Shown here in pieces: positions 12,564 through 25,732 of a DNA stretch of 64,000 nt. The position numbers were made by a program, and so were the translations under genes. Origin of the DNA: Plenodomus lindquistii. Lineage: Eukaryota; Ascomycota; Dothideomycetes; Pleosporales; Leptosphaeriaceae. Each line of letters begins with the position of its first letter. Within the stretch, counting starts at the first letter, position 1. The notes below the pieces were generated by a model. That model was not told the DNA's origin. It did not search any database and was given only the letters and a program-made list of their open reading frames with translations. Location of the stretch: contig JANUWI010000002.1 in the NCBI GenBank assembly GCA_025504975.1, forward strand, positions 1,364,001 to 1,428,000, read 5' to 3'.

Positions 12564-13515
12564 TGGAGGAGAAGGGATGACAGCGCTCGTCGGAGGGCAT
12601 TGGGTCGTGTAGCATGCGGTGGGCGGTGAGCGGTGGGATTTGGGTGGGTGTTGAAGGTGTGGGACGCGACTGCGCGGAAGGTCCGCCGTTGCAAGGGTCC
12701 GAAGTGACGCCATGGTTCAGCCTTGCATCTCTAACCATCACCACCACTACCACCACACCCAGCATCTACAACCACCACACATGGATGATCAGACTCGCCG
12801 CTGCGCCTCAATTTGGAGACTGCGTAGACCAGTGTTTGTGAGACTCGGTACCTGATGCAACTTTCTGCCGCAACGAATTGTGCGAGACCAAATGCTGCAA
12901 TCCCCTTTCCGTTCCTTTCCTCATACATACGAGTAACTTTCCGAAAGAGGTATACCATGTTCGTATCTGCTCGTTCCCGCTGGATCCCTGCATGCTTATG
13001 CGACATACTGTGACACAGCATGAGGACCCCAGTGAACCCTCACTTTGTACCCATGTCCTCTCCTAATACACTCTGCATTGATGATAAACTTCAGACAGCA
13101 CCTGATACCCCTACTGGCTGCTTCAATCAACCGCCGTCACATTTTGCAGTTGAAGCAATAGTATTTTTCACTCTATCTGGCGTCCGTTTAGAAGGTTATG
13201 TGACATACTCACCTTACTATCTAGAGTTGCTTCAGCACAAACTCATCAAGCCACCTAGGTCATTCGCCATACTGAGATGAGAGTCTCACAGTCTCTCGCA
13301 TTGCCTGCTCTCAGAATGCTGTTCCTACCAAACTGGACAGTCAACGTGGTGGCAGTGTCTGCTATGGCAAGCACGCGTCGTCACGCGACTGCGCGTTCAG
13401 GGAAGGCACGTACGATTCCCCCGCCTACCCACACACACGTCACTTCTCTCACCTCACTCTTCACACCACCAAGCTCTCTGCATTCGTGCAGAAGAGCGGT
13501 AAGCCAGCGACAGCC
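12564..13515. promoter_or_regulatory. Divergent upstream region
   Basis: This 950-base interval lies between the GT90 start (minus) and the F-box-like start (plus). It contains CACCA/ACCAC-rich tracts near 12725-12780 and no convincing gene. It presumably carries both promoters; no specific site was recognised. Confidence 0.35.
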
Positions 13516-15336
13516 ATGGCGCCGCCCGCAGATGACGCACCGTGCCACCTCCTACGCCTTCCGTATGAGATCCTCAAGCCGATTCTAGTCAAAGTGAGTG
13601 TATTATGGTGGTTGAGATGAAAGAGACTGACGCATGAGACACAGTTGAGCCAGCGAGATCAGATCAATGCCGCGAAGACTTGCGTGCAGTTGTGGGAGCT
13701 TGCGTATCCATTGGCTTACAATCGCCTTGTCGTCGAGGTCGGCCCAAAGACGAAGGAGTCTCACTGGACAGCACTGGCGTCAGGCGTCGGCCTTGGATAT
13801 GTTCAGCACCTGGAGATTCGCTCGACCTTTCAAGTCGGTGATCAGCCAGCCAGGGTCTTCGAACTGGCTGTGAGCACCATTATCGCGCACCTACGTCGAG
13901 ATTCACTACGCTCTATGAGGTAAGCAGATGCTCCAATCTGGTGTGTACTATTGACACTGGATCTTGCAAAAGCTTTATCACCTCAGGACTCGCATGGGAA
14001 ATCATCCGCGTCAGGGATGTTACGGTCTTGCTAGAGGCACAATATCAACTTAGCACCCTCAGTCTCCCTCGGCTTAGTGGAGAGGGGGCATTCGATCTGC
14101 AAGGTTATCAACGCCCTATCGCAATCAAGCGCAATATCAATGCTCTGACAATCTATTACTGTGCTGATTCAGCATGTCATCGGTATCTTGACTGGCTCAC
14201 GAATGAGCTGTCTGATCCCAAGGAGCTTCATCTCTGGTTCTCGTCCTCAGCTACCGGTCATCCCTGGCAGAGAGACGTCTCAAGATCTTTCTTCAAGCCA
14301 CTGAAGTGCGATCTTTTCAAAGTGACGTCCAAGTTGACTCTAAGTGGCTACGCCTTCGGCGATGTAACGCCTTCTGGCGGGAGAATCTCATTCCCTGTCC
14401 TTCGCGCATTAGCTATCGTCGACTGTGAAGATGTGGGGTTATTCTGCCTCATGGTGCCAGGGAACAGCTTCCCGTCACTGACTGCGCTTAAGTTGGAATC
14501 GAAGTCACTCACCTTTACAGTCCACGAGCTTGAATTCATTCACGGCTTTCCTAATCTGCGTGAACTGCTTGTTCATGGCGAAATTGTTCACATCGCCGAT
14601 GGCTCGGAGCTGTTCCCAGAAGCTGGAGATCTTGAGCTGTTGTCTTTGAAGAACCACGACAAACACAGCGTGTTCTGGAATAAGACTGAGGCAGCAGCTG
14701 CGGTGACCACGCTTTCGGCTCTTCGCTTTCTCAGTATCGGTGTCGGCAATTGTTGTTATCATGGATCATGGGAGGACATAGCTCAGGACGTCAGGAATGG
14801 TATCACCACACTTCTTGTAAGTGCTGTCCGCGACCCTAACCCGACGGCTTTCACACATACTCACAATACCAACCTTGCAGAAAGCTGTGAGTGCTTCCGG
14901 AAACCTAAAAACTCTTCACATTCAAACGCACCTACCTCGCATAGACCATGATAATGTATTCGGAAGTCAGGAATCAGTTCCTGTGGACATCTCGACATAC
15001 GTCGAGGAGCTTGTCGGCCAGGTTGTGCTGGAGGAATTGGATAGCCATAATGATCTACCTGGCAGTGGTAGCTCCTTGGAATTCCTTTCCGTATACAATG
15101 AGCTCTCGCTCATCTTAAGGAACGCTGCTATTGATTCTCGCTGGGACTATACGCCATGGCAGCAATCACGAGGTCGCAAACGCATGTTCTCTCGAAATGC
15201 AACCCCAGGGTTCCGCGATGCGGACAAGGTCAAGGACGAGATCATGGAAAAGTACGCAGCGGACGGATACTGCTTTCTGGAAGACTTTGTGGCTGGTATG
15301 ATGGAAGTCAGCCGTGGCAGATTCAAATCACAGTGA
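13516..15336 (+). CDS. F-box-like protein with C-terminal repeat region
   Basis: Exons are about 13516-13593, 13645-13919, 13973-14816 and 14881-15336, giving 550 residues. The N-terminus LLRLPYEILKPILVKLSQRD followed by CVQLWELAYPLAYNRLV has the spacing of a fungal F-box, which would bind Skp1 in an SCF ubiquitin ligase. The long middle part has irregular leucine-rich strand-turn units (FPVLRALAIVDCEDV, FPSLTALKLESKSL, FPNLRELLVHGEIV), consistent with a substrate-binding LRR-like solenoid. The third-exon acceptor is a weak AAAAG, but it is the only one that keeps both flanking frames. Such genes are numerous and fast-evolving in Pezizomycotina, and the target is unknown. A 1-base uncertainty applies to the second exon start. 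Confidence 0.75.
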
Positions 15337-17460
15337 CGAAATACTGAGATCGAGGATGCTTTATGAGGGTGGCAAACGAGCGGATGGTGATGGCGCGATG
15401 AGGGAGCATCTTGATGTCGATTAAAAGCGGATATACTTTGTATGCCATGATCACATTTGAGTGTGGCGCATCGTTGAGGATTTATCACCTAGAACTGTCA
15501 TCGACTTTGTTACCTTAACATTTTGCCTCGTCCTACCTTCCTGGATGCCGCTTCCCTTGTTCCCTGCCATCCCGTTCCATCATCTCGCTCAGACTTTCCG
15601 ACCAACCACGCCATTGTGCACATGTTCACCAACTCCTAACTCCTTGAGTTCCACTTCCCCCGTTGAGCTGATCGAGATTACTGCACTTCATTGATGTCGA
15701 TCACCTCTACGATCCATTATTACCATAATCCCCATAGCAGCCATACGTTTTGACCCATCAAACCATCTCCACCAGGCGCAAATGCATACCGTTGTAGTTA
15801 TGATCGCTTTCATACAACGCGCGTCACGGTACGAGTGACGTATCTCACGGTCATTATCCCGGCCGATCATGAAGATCACGATGATTGAACCCTCTTATCT
15901 TGACTATCCATTACATGAACATTACCATGAAGCCGTCCATCAAGACACCATAACTGTCAAGTGCAGCTGACATACAAGCGCACAGACAACCCAGATACAT
16001 TTGCATCCCACCAATTCCAAACTTTCCGCTGTCTTCAAGAACAAACTTTGACATTCAACCCCATCCCCCGCAACCCCTCTGCACACTCACCCATAAACCC
16101 CAAAACCTTCCCTCTCTACTGTGTTAAACCCCACCATCGTGCTCGTATCCGCTATCGTACCTGTAGAAATGATCGACCGTTTGCGGTAGGTAGTCTACGC
16201 TAGCATTCCCATCCCCATCCACGGACCCAACTCCACCCATCGCCTACGCAACGTCTTATAACAACAACCCCACACCCAACCCGCAAACAACCCACCAAAA
16301 CATTCCCCAGTCCCCCCGGCCCAAAAACCCGACCTCCCATCGTGCAACATCGAGAGAGAACCTCAGCGCTAGATGATGATACCCGCATCCCCGGGGCCGG
16401 GTTGATGGGTGCGATGCATGGATTGTTGGAACGGGGAAGGTTTGACGGGGCGAGCTGGGTGGGCTCGTGAAATTTGGGAAGATGTGATGACGGGTGGGTG
16501 TCGTATTGGGTTTTTGTTCATCTTGGTCGGCGAGATTGGGCGGTAGTGGGTGGGCGGGAGAAGTTTATTAGAGGGGGAGGGGGCTGCCGTCGCGTCGTGG
16601 GTTGTTGCGTTTCTTCTTCTTCCTCTTCTTCTTCTTCTTCTTTTCTTGTTTTACTTGTTTATTCACTTCACCACTTAAGATCATACTGTTGGGTCTTCGT
16701 TTGTACCACCAATGCTATGTATGGTGATGATGCGTCGTGTTTTGTTGTCACTTTTGTAAAAGCGTTGGTACATCACACGACTGACTGATGGTTGCTGTTT
16801 CTTGTTGCGATTGAAATATTCATCATTCCAGATCCTAGAACTGCTACTTCGTTGTTGTAGCCTTTCACACGCATTCTTGCCTCACTCCAAGACCATTCAT
16901 ATACAAAAGGGTAGGTGGGTGGGTGGTGGCCAGATCATCCAGGGTTCACGCATAGCTGTCACTATCCAGTGGAAAACTACTATGAACCCTCTCCTCTCTC
17001 CTCTCTGCTCTCTCTCCTTCCTCGCCTCAAGCACCCCCTCCATGTCGTTAAGAATAACCAAGATATATGAGTTTCTGTGGAATAGGCTGAGCTTGTCTGA
17101 AAGAGATCAAGAAAAAGAGATGGTGACTCCAGTATGTGAATACTCGGTTTGGTAGCAACAATTCGTAAAACAGAATGCTCTCGACGCAAAGACGCCACGA
17201 CAACAGATCGAACGAAAGCTTCAACCTCAAGAGCACAGTCGTAGGGTGGAACGAACGACGGCCCTCTCATCGGTGCTTTGCGCGCATCGGAGCGTGGTGT
17301 ATGGGGTGGGCTGCGGAGATGCACTCGCTAATATCGCTCATGTTGGGGTTGTGGTACAGGACCGGTTATGGTTTAGTTGGAACAGGAAAAGCAAGGGAAA
17401 TGTCAAGCTGGGAATATGTCGGGACAGTGGTGACGATGGGTCGTGAGGAGGAGAAGGAAG
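15337..17460. other. Convergent intergenic region with short-repeat tract
   Basis: No gene was recognised between the F-box-like gene and the C2H2 gene. 15500-16100 is pyrimidine-rich and 16380-16600 is G-rich on the plus strand. Open frames here are low-complexity, with no domain. Confidence 0.45.
16610..16648 (+). repeat. TTC/TCC trinucleotide microsatellite
   Basis: This is an imperfect (TTC)n run of about 39 bases interrupted by one TCC unit. It lies outside any recognised gene. Confidence 0.85.
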
Positions 17461-18899
17461 TTACTCCTCCATCCTTCCGAAGAAGGCATCGTCGTCCTCA
17501 TCGATACGCCCGTGGCTGCGCGAATTCGAATGACGGTAGTCTTCTTCGTCAGCGAAGTGGTCATCGTCCATATCAACGTCTTTGCTGTCGTTGTGGTAGC
17601 GGTAGCTGTTGCGTACGCTCGATTGTTGCGCTTGCACGGTTGTGCTACCGGACAGCGTTTGGCCGTGCTTGAAATCTAAGAACTTGGCAGGCAGGGGAGG
17701 CACGGGAGGAATATCCGGAGAGAGGGCCTGAGAACCCGACTTGGGTGTGCCGTAGGAGCAGCTCAAAAGGCCGACAGCAGCGGCAAGGTCGGCATGGTCG
17801 TTTCCATCATCATGATAGGAGCCTGCAGCCGAGGTGCCCGACGTAGTGGGTCGGTCAGACACATTGCTCCAGTGGCGAAAATGGCCATTGGCACCGTTGT
17901 CAGAAAAGACGGCGGACTGGTAAGAGTGGCTGTACGCGGAGCTGTTGGTGGAGTAGCGCTTCATGGAGCGCTGGCCAAAGTGGGAGTGAGGGTAGGAGCC
18001 CACGGCATGATCGTCCATTTGCGGGGGCGGGGTAGTTTCAGTGGAGCTAGGCTCCTCACGCAGGTCAGATGAGCCCGAGGCTGGTGGAGATGAGCGGTCA
18101 CTACCGCCGTCATCGCTCTCCTTGTTCATGGCAACGAGGACAGAGGCAGCCTCGAGGAGCTGCACCTGCTGGTGCTTGGAGATGAGCAGCTTGGACGTGA
18201 ACTGCCATTCCGGCGTATGTTCCCAACTAAATCAAAAGTCAACGCTGAACACGTGCAAGCAATGAGAGTCTATGTATGTAGGCGTGCAGAGAACAGGGCA
18301 TTCGTCGTGAGGCGTGAAAGTATGTGGCCGGGGGAAGGTAGGCTAAGGGGTACTAACAGGTGCTTGGTCAGGCAGCTGCTGTGCTTGTAGCCTTTCCCAC
18401 ATTTTTCACACTTCAGTTCGCTACCACTGGTGCGCTTGCCCTCGCCCTTGAGGCGCGATCCTTCACTCGCACGACGTATCCGCGACTTGGACTCGGCCAG
18501 CTTGTGCTCCGGCATCGACGCCAGTGCCGGCCCGTCAATGACTGCCTCGCCCTGGGCGGCCGTGCCATTGTAGCTGCTAGGGCCGAAAGGCGAGCTGCCA
18601 GGCATACTCGATGCCATGGCAGCGCTCAGGCTGGGGCCACGAAACTGCGTGGGCGTCTTGGACGGGCGGCGCTGGCCACTGCCGGTCTCGAGCGGCGCGC
18701 CAATGGTGCCCTTTGCCGCAGCCGCCATAGCCGCGACGGTGTTGGCGGCCGTCGAGCTCATGCTCTTGCGGCGGGTAACACGATGCGCTGGGTTGAGAGA
18801 GTTGGCCGAGACGGAGTGGGCGTGAGGGCGGTTCTTGGGCAGCGAGCCGGGCATGGTGTTGCCAGAGTGCCGGTGCTGGCTGGCTGGGCGGACGGTCAT
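17461..18899 (-). CDS. Single C2H2 zinc-finger protein (putative transcription factor)
   Basis: Exons 18899-18358 and 18226-17461 encode 435 residues. One C2H2 finger (CEKCGKGYKHSSCLTKHLW then EHTPEW) spans the splice site, followed by FTSKLLISKHQQVQLLEAAS, which is conserved with the finger in Pezizomycotina homologues as I know them. The N-terminal half is basic and Ser/Ala/Pro-rich. The C-terminal half is Ser/Thr/Pro-rich with an acidic tail (DVDMDDDHFADEED). A nuclear regulatory role is inferred from the finger and disordered flanks. An upstream exon at about 18986-18972 (MTVLK) could join through a GC donor to the AG just before 18905, adding 7 residues (MTVLKEP before the second Met). 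This cannot be decided from sequence alone. Confidence 0.8.
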
Positions 18900-21800
18900 G
18901 GGCTCCTGGAGGGTGGACGGTCAGCGCAGGCAATGGGAGCAGCGCGGTGCAATGGCCCGTCAGAGGGCTATACATGCCTTGAGAACAGTCATTGTGCCTA
19001 AAAATGTTGGAAGCCTCGGCGGTTGCTTTGTTCCCCCGGGTTCGTCAGCAGGGCGGAGCGAGTGTTGCACAGCCTCCGAGACGTCGGAGTTGGGAATGCG
19101 ATGTGCGGCTGGATGGTTCCGGACAGCAATGCAGGGCAACGCAGGGGACGGCGATGCTGCAATGGCGACTCGACTACGCTGAGTGTGTTCGGTGAGAGTC
19201 CAAAAAAGAGTTGGACCGATGTGTGTGACAGATGCCAGATACCGGAATGCGATGACCCCACCCGCAGACGCTCGTGCCTTCAGCGTCTGATTGCGTGGTA
19301 GACGTTCGGTTGTACCCACTCAGCGCTGGAGAGATGCGGCCAATACAGTGTGTCTCGGTCCTGATGGGTGTCGCCGAGGAGAGTAGTGCAGCAGAGGGGG
19401 GAGGGGGGTGAGACTGTTGCAGGCTGCAGCACATGCAGCCCGGGAACTTTTTATTATTTGGTCGCAAACATGGCACGCGGCTTCGGGGTCAGCTGCGACG
19501 TCCGGCACCAAGCCCTAGCCAACGTGATCACTGATAAGTAACCCCGGCCGAATCGCCTTCCAAAGACGACAGGTACCTGGCCAGGCTGGCACCATGCGTT
19601 CAATGCGGTAACCTCTTTCGTCGCGATTCTATAAAGCGCCAGCAGATCCCTTTGCGCTCTGTCCTGATTGCGTGTTTCAGTCGTTTGCTTGCGCTCTGGT
19701 CGCCCTCACGTCGGACGCTCCCACAAATTCAACGACCCTTTGTGCGTGTTCCTGGCCCAAGGCACGTATCGATAGGATCCCTCTAGCGCGCCATCTAGAG
19801 ATGGCTCCGTTTTGGGAACGCCATATGTTACATATAGTACTGTATCTGCCCCAATAGCCGCTTGGACTGGGCGGGCCAAGGCCACGGGGAACCGAGCGCT
19901 TGTCTGGAGTGTCGTGGCTAAGGCGAGCGATCGCTCCCATGTCGGGCGAAACGCTACACAAAGATCACCGTCTGCTTGAACTCCTGTTCGTTGCGCCGTG
20001 TCTACACATAATTTCTGCATGCCATCCTGGAGAAAAAGTTTGGTCAGGCTGGAAAAAAAAGTCGCGCCCCCAACAGTCTCGAAGCCCCTCTCTGACACTG
20101 ACAACGAGACAAGCTTGGCGTCATCGCGATCGGACTTGTGCGTTCGTCTGTGCATATTAGCAACCGCTCCAATATCAAGCCACCTCCTCTTCTCGCCATT
20201 TGCTGTTGTGGGGTCGCTGAGGTGGTGCGGCACCATCTTGTGGACGACACATGACGGCCTGACAGCCGTGGAAAAGCCGCGCCTTGCTACAAGTCAAGTC
20301 ATGCCATGTCTGGACTGCTGTCTGTCCGACTTGAGTTGAGATCGGCCATGATCCACCGGTCGAGATCGTTCGGCCCGTGCAGGGATATGTACAGACACCT
20401 TGTGCTTGTGAAACGGTAGTTGGACCACTGTGAGCACACCCTCGTAGCCTTTGAGATGTGTCGAGAGTGCTGTTGTGATTCTGTATTCTCGTCTTCCACT
20501 TAATACACGGTGCCGATGTAAGCTTGTTCGCATGCTGGTGCGGAGACTTCGGACATGCGATAATTGCATTCGCCATTGCTGAGGGGTCAAAATAGCCGCC
20601 TTCCGCTTGTGGAATCCCATAGCAGTGGGTGCTAGACCCTTGAACTGAGGGGTCAAGCGCCACTAGACTATCGGGCCAGAATTTGTTGTTGGACAATTTA
20701 TTCCGTCAGTATTGCATGATATACCAGTCACTTCGGATACTGTGTACAAGGCATTCATGAAGTCTTGTTGCGCCCTTACCAACTCGCTGTCCACGTGCGC
20801 TGGCTCCTCATCCCAGGTGGACCTTGGAACACATCCCGGGACCGCCGAATCCGGTTTTAACGGGTATGAAAGTATGAAGCTAGCTTGATTAATATTCCGA
20901 TCCAGAGCAACTCCACAAGGTGACGTCACCTACCAAATGTTTTTCCAGAATATTTGAGTGAAGAAGTTTGGCTTACTCTAGGCACTTCGAGGCTATTCCA
21001 AACGTAGTTTGTCTTGATTACACAATGACGCGTGTAAAATCCAGGTGGACATCTTCCTGTGGAGCAGCATTCGTATTGTTGACCGCCAGCCTGCCATGCG
21101 ATTGCTTCAATGCGAGCGAAAAAGGCGGTCGAGGAATTTCTGCCAGAACTTATCTAAGAAGCAAAGTGGTACACTAAGATCTTCTGACTTGGCCAGCGAA
21201 AGATAGTTTGTCCGGTCCCAGGCACTGGTACCACACCGCATACTTGAGCGATGAATTAGAGTTGACTAACTGGCAGTCCGGGCATGTGCAGTCAACATGG
21301 TCGCTTGCAACGTGTATCCTTGAGAACGGGCCAAAGCTGGGCTATGCGCTGGCAATGCGCAAGGCGGTGTCGCTGTCATTGTTGTTTCAATGAGCGCTTG
21401 CAACTCTGCGATCGTGGTGAGGTGTAAGGACCCCGCCATGCATAAATGTTTGGGGTGAGTGCCGTGCTGCCAAATCAATTCATGATGCTGGGCAATGATT
21501 GCTTACTCAAGGATGAGATCGCTTGGACAGAAATGCCGTATACACATCGCGGATTTGAGGTGACAGAAAGCTACGAAAGTAAGCAAAATAGCCTTGAAAG
21601 GGTTGCCAGTGTGTCAACAGGGTCAGTACCACGGTTGAGCATAGAACTCTGGAGTAATCTGGGGTAAGAGCGACAGTGTTCTCCACCCCATGGTCAAGTC
21701 GGAGAGGCCAAAAGCTGAATGAGAGATGTCAGGTCGACGGGCAGCGAAGCAGTGAGTCGCTTGTTGAGTACAATGTCAGTTGGTCTCAGAACATTTTTTC

Positions 21801-22092
21801 GTCACCTCCAGATTTCCGCTTTAGGAATCTGCGCTCAAAGTAGGAAGTTGCGATTCATGGGAAGGCTGCTTAGTGTGCACGTCCTTAGTCAGCCGCTCAC
21901 GTGCCGTAACTCGTCACTGCGGGCGCTAGCTATCTGCCTACGACGGCGACACTACCATTCTCATCCACGACCGCCGCCTCACGTATACCAAACGTATAAT
22001 ACCGCCCTAATACGCATAATACAGCTTCTACCGTTCGCTTTCTCCAGTACCAGCACTTGCAAGCCCGGACCGCAGCAGCCGATATCTACACA
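18900..22092. other. Long stretch without a recognised gene
   Basis: Several unrelated open frames exist, the longest being 19706-20236 and 20175-20696 on the minus strand (176 and 173 codons). They overlap in different frames, match no family I know and show no coherent splice chain. The region is neither AT-rich nor repetitive. It includes the promoter of the Rab gene immediately before 22093. Confidence 0.45.
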
Positions 22093-22972
22093 ATGGCGGA
22101 CGCATCCGCGCAACCGAAGCCCAGCAGCAGCGTGAAGCTGGTGCTGTTGGGAGAGGCGGCTGTCGGAAAGGTGGAGTCTCCCTTGCTAGTAGATATAGGG
22201 AGAGACCGGAAGCTGATGAGAGGTGTAGTCGTCGCTTGTCATGCGCTTCGTCAACAATGACTTTCAAGAGAACAAGGAGCCCACTATTGGAGGTACGTGC
22301 ATGCACGCGTCACAGCTTCTACCTGAGTGGTGCTTCTGTACGATCAATGCCCATACCTCGGAACTAACACTCTGATGAATAGCTGCCTTCCTGACGCAGA
22401 AATGCAACCTCCCAACAAGGACTATCAAGTTCGAGATCTGGGATACCGCAGGCCAGGAACGCTTCGCTTCTCTCGCCCCCATGTACTACCGTAACGCCCA
22501 AGCCGCGCTCGTCGTCTACGACATCACAAAGCCATCATCGCTTACAAAAGCGCAACATTGGGTTGCTGAGCTCCACCGCCAAGCGTCACCAGGTATCGTC
22601 ATCGCGCTCGTAGGGAACAAATTCGATCTGGCCACCGCCGCCGGCGAAGAGAGCTCGGAGGATGCGGACGCTGCGCCAGCGGCAGAGGGCGAAGAGGATG
22701 CAACAGAGGATGGCGCAGACTCCAGGAGGGTGCCTGCCAAGACTGCGAAGGCATATGCCGACGAGGAGAGTCTGCTCTTTTTCGAGACGAGTGCCAAGAC
22801 CGGACACAATGTTGCCGAGGTATTCACTGCCATTGCAAACGCGATTCCAGAGACGAGTCTCAAGGGACCACGCGGTGTGGGTGGACAGACAAATCTGGGC
22901 CGACAAGAGGATGCACGGGTCAACTTGGGCAGTGCTAGGACAGAAGGTGCTAAGGAGGGCTGCGCATGCTGA
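22093..22972 (+). CDS. Rab5-type small GTPase (Vps21/Ypt51 family)
   Basis: Exons 22093-22170, 22229-22292 and 22383-22972 encode 243 residues. It would control early endosome fusion and endocytic traffic. The P-loop GEAAVGKSS is rebuilt across intron 1. Switch I is NKEPTIGAAFLTQ, split by intron 2. Switch II is [20 protein letters not shown], the Rab5 signature. The base-recognition motif is NKFDL and the final motif is ETSAKTG. The C-terminus ends GCAC, a CXC geranylgeranylation signal. An acidic insert of about 35 residues (rich in Glu, Asp and Ala) follows NKFDL and makes the protein longer than classical Rab5, which has about 215 residues. All three exons are in frame and no disabling change is visible. 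Confidence 0.93.
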
Positions 22973-24630
22973 GGGGTGTTGAGATGACTGTTGAATACGT
23001 CGAGGTTGGCTATGTCTTCTGCAGCAGGTTTGTTTACTCCACGGTAGGCGTTCACCGGCGCAGTGGGTCCTTCATCACCAGCAATATAAACTGAGATTTT
23101 ACACGGTAGACAAGTTGTTTTGGCAGATGCGGTACAACATGCTGTTCGAGAGGTTGCCTAAACTTCCCTCCGGTCGCCGTCATGCATGCAGTCACAGCCA
23201 CAGTTTGGATGTGACAATTGAGCCAAAGAATGCTGTTTCGTATCTCGATAAACCACGGGCTTAATGTTATGCCAGCGATCATTTGATCAATCAATACCCT
23301 TTCCATGTCGTTGTAGGGAATGCCAACCTCATCTTTCGATAGATCCCAGTCCGTGCATACACTAATCATGGGCATTGCTCGACTCGTACGCTGCAAGTAA
23401 ATTAACTAGTACTGCCATCCAGGTCTGGGAATCGTGGGGAAACCCCAGTTTACTATTTTCCAAAGTCAAAACCACAGCCCGAGTCTGTTCACCTCGATCC
23501 ACTGCAGTTGGCTTAGCTTGAGCGAGCGCCTCGGGTGAGGCTAGCAGGCGTATTGTACATACTCACAAACGAACCATGTAGTACGAGACATATGGCGTGC
23601 CATTCAGACTTTAGACGTCTTGGTCTACTTGTTTACTCTGAAAAGGGCGTTGGTCGTGATGGAAATTCATGTTCGTATTGTCGTCACTCCACACGACCAA
23701 CACCAAGTTGCGACAGTGAAGCGAGACACATCGACAGAACGTCCAGGTTCCTAAGTATGTCGAAGAATCCGCTTCAGTCGGTACAGCTCAGCTGACTGTA
23801 CTGCAGCTGACTGTCTCAATTCAGCCTTGATCCCACCGCACTCCACATTCATCCCCCCAATTAAAGCACAGCAAGATGTAGCAAACACAACACACTGCTA
23901 CTCACCGAACAGCACACGAATCTATGTTCCAGCTCTAGATATACTATGTAACTTCTCCTACCTAAACTTAGCCTGCTCCCCTAGCACCTCTTCGCAGTCT
24001 TCTGGCCTCCAGGTCATTACTACTCTGATGCTAAAATTGCACTGTCGTGAGACCCCACAGCATCAGCAACGACACACGGGACTGCACATCATACATGTAC
24101 GGCGACCGCACCGCGCTAGTTTCCATGTCATAGCCAGAGATTTTTTTCTAGCAAGGCTCATAACGAAATCTGCTTCCATAAGATAGCAAAGGTACTGCTC
24201 AGTGTGCCGTCGTGGAGTGTCAAGAAAGGCTGGAGACTGGTTGATCTCACGCCTCATATCAAGATCGCAGTCATGTTCTACCATTCAACAACGCTGAGCA
24301 CCTCTCAAATTTTTTGCTTGAAATATATACTTTGAGTTGTAGCATTGTGACTCTAGGTTTGTGGTACCTAACCATCATTACGGCTAGGGCAGCCACAACC
24401 CCACTTTCCGTCCAATCACAGCGCACCTGGCCAAACCCTCACCCTTACCCTTTTTCGCGCCTCTTACTACACCCGCCCTTCGTACCAGCACAAACAAGAC
24501 TGTCTCATTCCACACCACTCATCTCGAATATACTCACAGCGAATTTCATTGATACTACACACCGTCTTCGAAGGCTTCACCGATTGTCTCCGCCACAATT
24601 TCACGAATTTTCACCAGAGCACTAAAAGAG
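22973..24630. other. Intergenic
   Basis: No gene was recognised. The first part is presumably the Rab gene 3' region. The last 200 bases, rich in CCA/CTT tracts, are presumably the promoter and leader of the tRNA phosphotransferase gene. Confidence 0.45.
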
Positions 24631-25732
24631 ATGGGCAGAGGTGGTCGAGGCGGCGGTAGTCGCAACCCTGCGAACCAATCGAGGGAAACACAGGTCTCCC
24701 GCAAAGTTAGTTGGCTTTTGAGGCATGGTGCGGGGTCTGAGGGGTTGAAGTTGGGGAAGGGGGGGTATGTCAATGTGCAGGATGCTGTAAGTTTGCTATA
24801 ATACTACACTCGCGACAGCGATGTGCACACTTTGGAAGTTCAAGTTTGTATCAAAAAAGCAGCCTGGGGATTGGAACTGCTACTTGGACTGGGAGCTACA
24901 GTTGGTCAAGCGATTGCTAACAGCTTTGGAGCTCAACACCAAGACTCTCAAGGCACTTGGCGTCACATTCCCAGAGCTACGTGAAGTAGTCGCAAACAAC
25001 GACAAGCAGCGGTACTCCATGATTTTGGCCTCAGCTCTCGACAATATACCCTCTCCAGACGCTGCATCAACACCACAAGACGAGCCTCAATCAGATGACC
25101 CCTCAGACTACCTTATCCGCGCCAATCAAGGACACTCCATCAAGGTCGATACCGATGGTCTCCTTACTCCAATCGCCCAGGAGGCCGGCAATATCCCGGA
25201 CACAGTTATTCACGGCACCGACGAGCCTGCCTGGAACCTTATCCTCAAGAGCGGTGGTCTACGACGCATGGGACGCAATCACATTCACTTTGCATCTGGT
25301 CTTCCTGCTGGTTTCAAGTCACTTACTTCGTCTACTGGCTCGGCAGAAGAGAAAGATGCAGCACCCGTGATCTCGGGCATGCGTAAGAACTCATCCATAC
25401 TGATCTACATTGATATCCAAGCTGCAATCGCTGCGGGTATCAAGTTCTTCATATCTGAGAACGGCGTCATCTTGACGGAGGGCAACGAACAAGGTTTTCT
25501 GCCATATGAGTTCTTCAAGCGGGTGGAGAGTCGGAAGGCAAGTGGTGGTGTGTTGATGAGTGATGGACAATTACCGGAAGGTGTGGTGGTAGATGTTGAG
25601 GCGTGGGAGAAGGAGATCGCTGAGGGACAAGGGAAGGGAAAGAGGGGAGGCCGGGCAGGGGGCAGGGGAGGAGGTAGAGGTGGAAAGGCAAAGGCTGTCG
25701 ATGATTCGAGGGATCTCATGGCCGGTGTCTGA
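24631..25732 (+). CDS. tpt1: tRNA 2'-phosphotransferase (Tpt1/KptA family)
   Basis: Exons 24631-24786 and 24932-25732 encode 318 residues. The enzyme removes the 2'-phosphate left at the splice junction by the fungal tRNA ligase, moving it to NAD+. Visible family features are RKVSWLLRHGA (RH motif), VNVQDALNTKTLKALGV across the splice, NDKQRYSM, YLIRANQGHSIK and VIHGTDEPAWNLILKSGGL then RNHIHFA. The acceptor TTGGAG|CTC was chosen because it keeps frame and restores the family reading DALNTKT. A basic Gly-rich tail (KRGGRAGGRGGGRGGKAK) and a short N-terminal GRGGRGGG tract are additions to the compact bacterial form and probably bind RNA. A tRNA with an intron, hence a possible substrate, lies 1.6 kb downstream; this is probably coincidence. 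Confidence 0.94.

Noticed and set aside
19706..20696. Two minus-strand frames of 176 and 173 codons
   Set aside because: They overlap in different frames, show biased but non-protein-like composition, and no homologous family is apparent.
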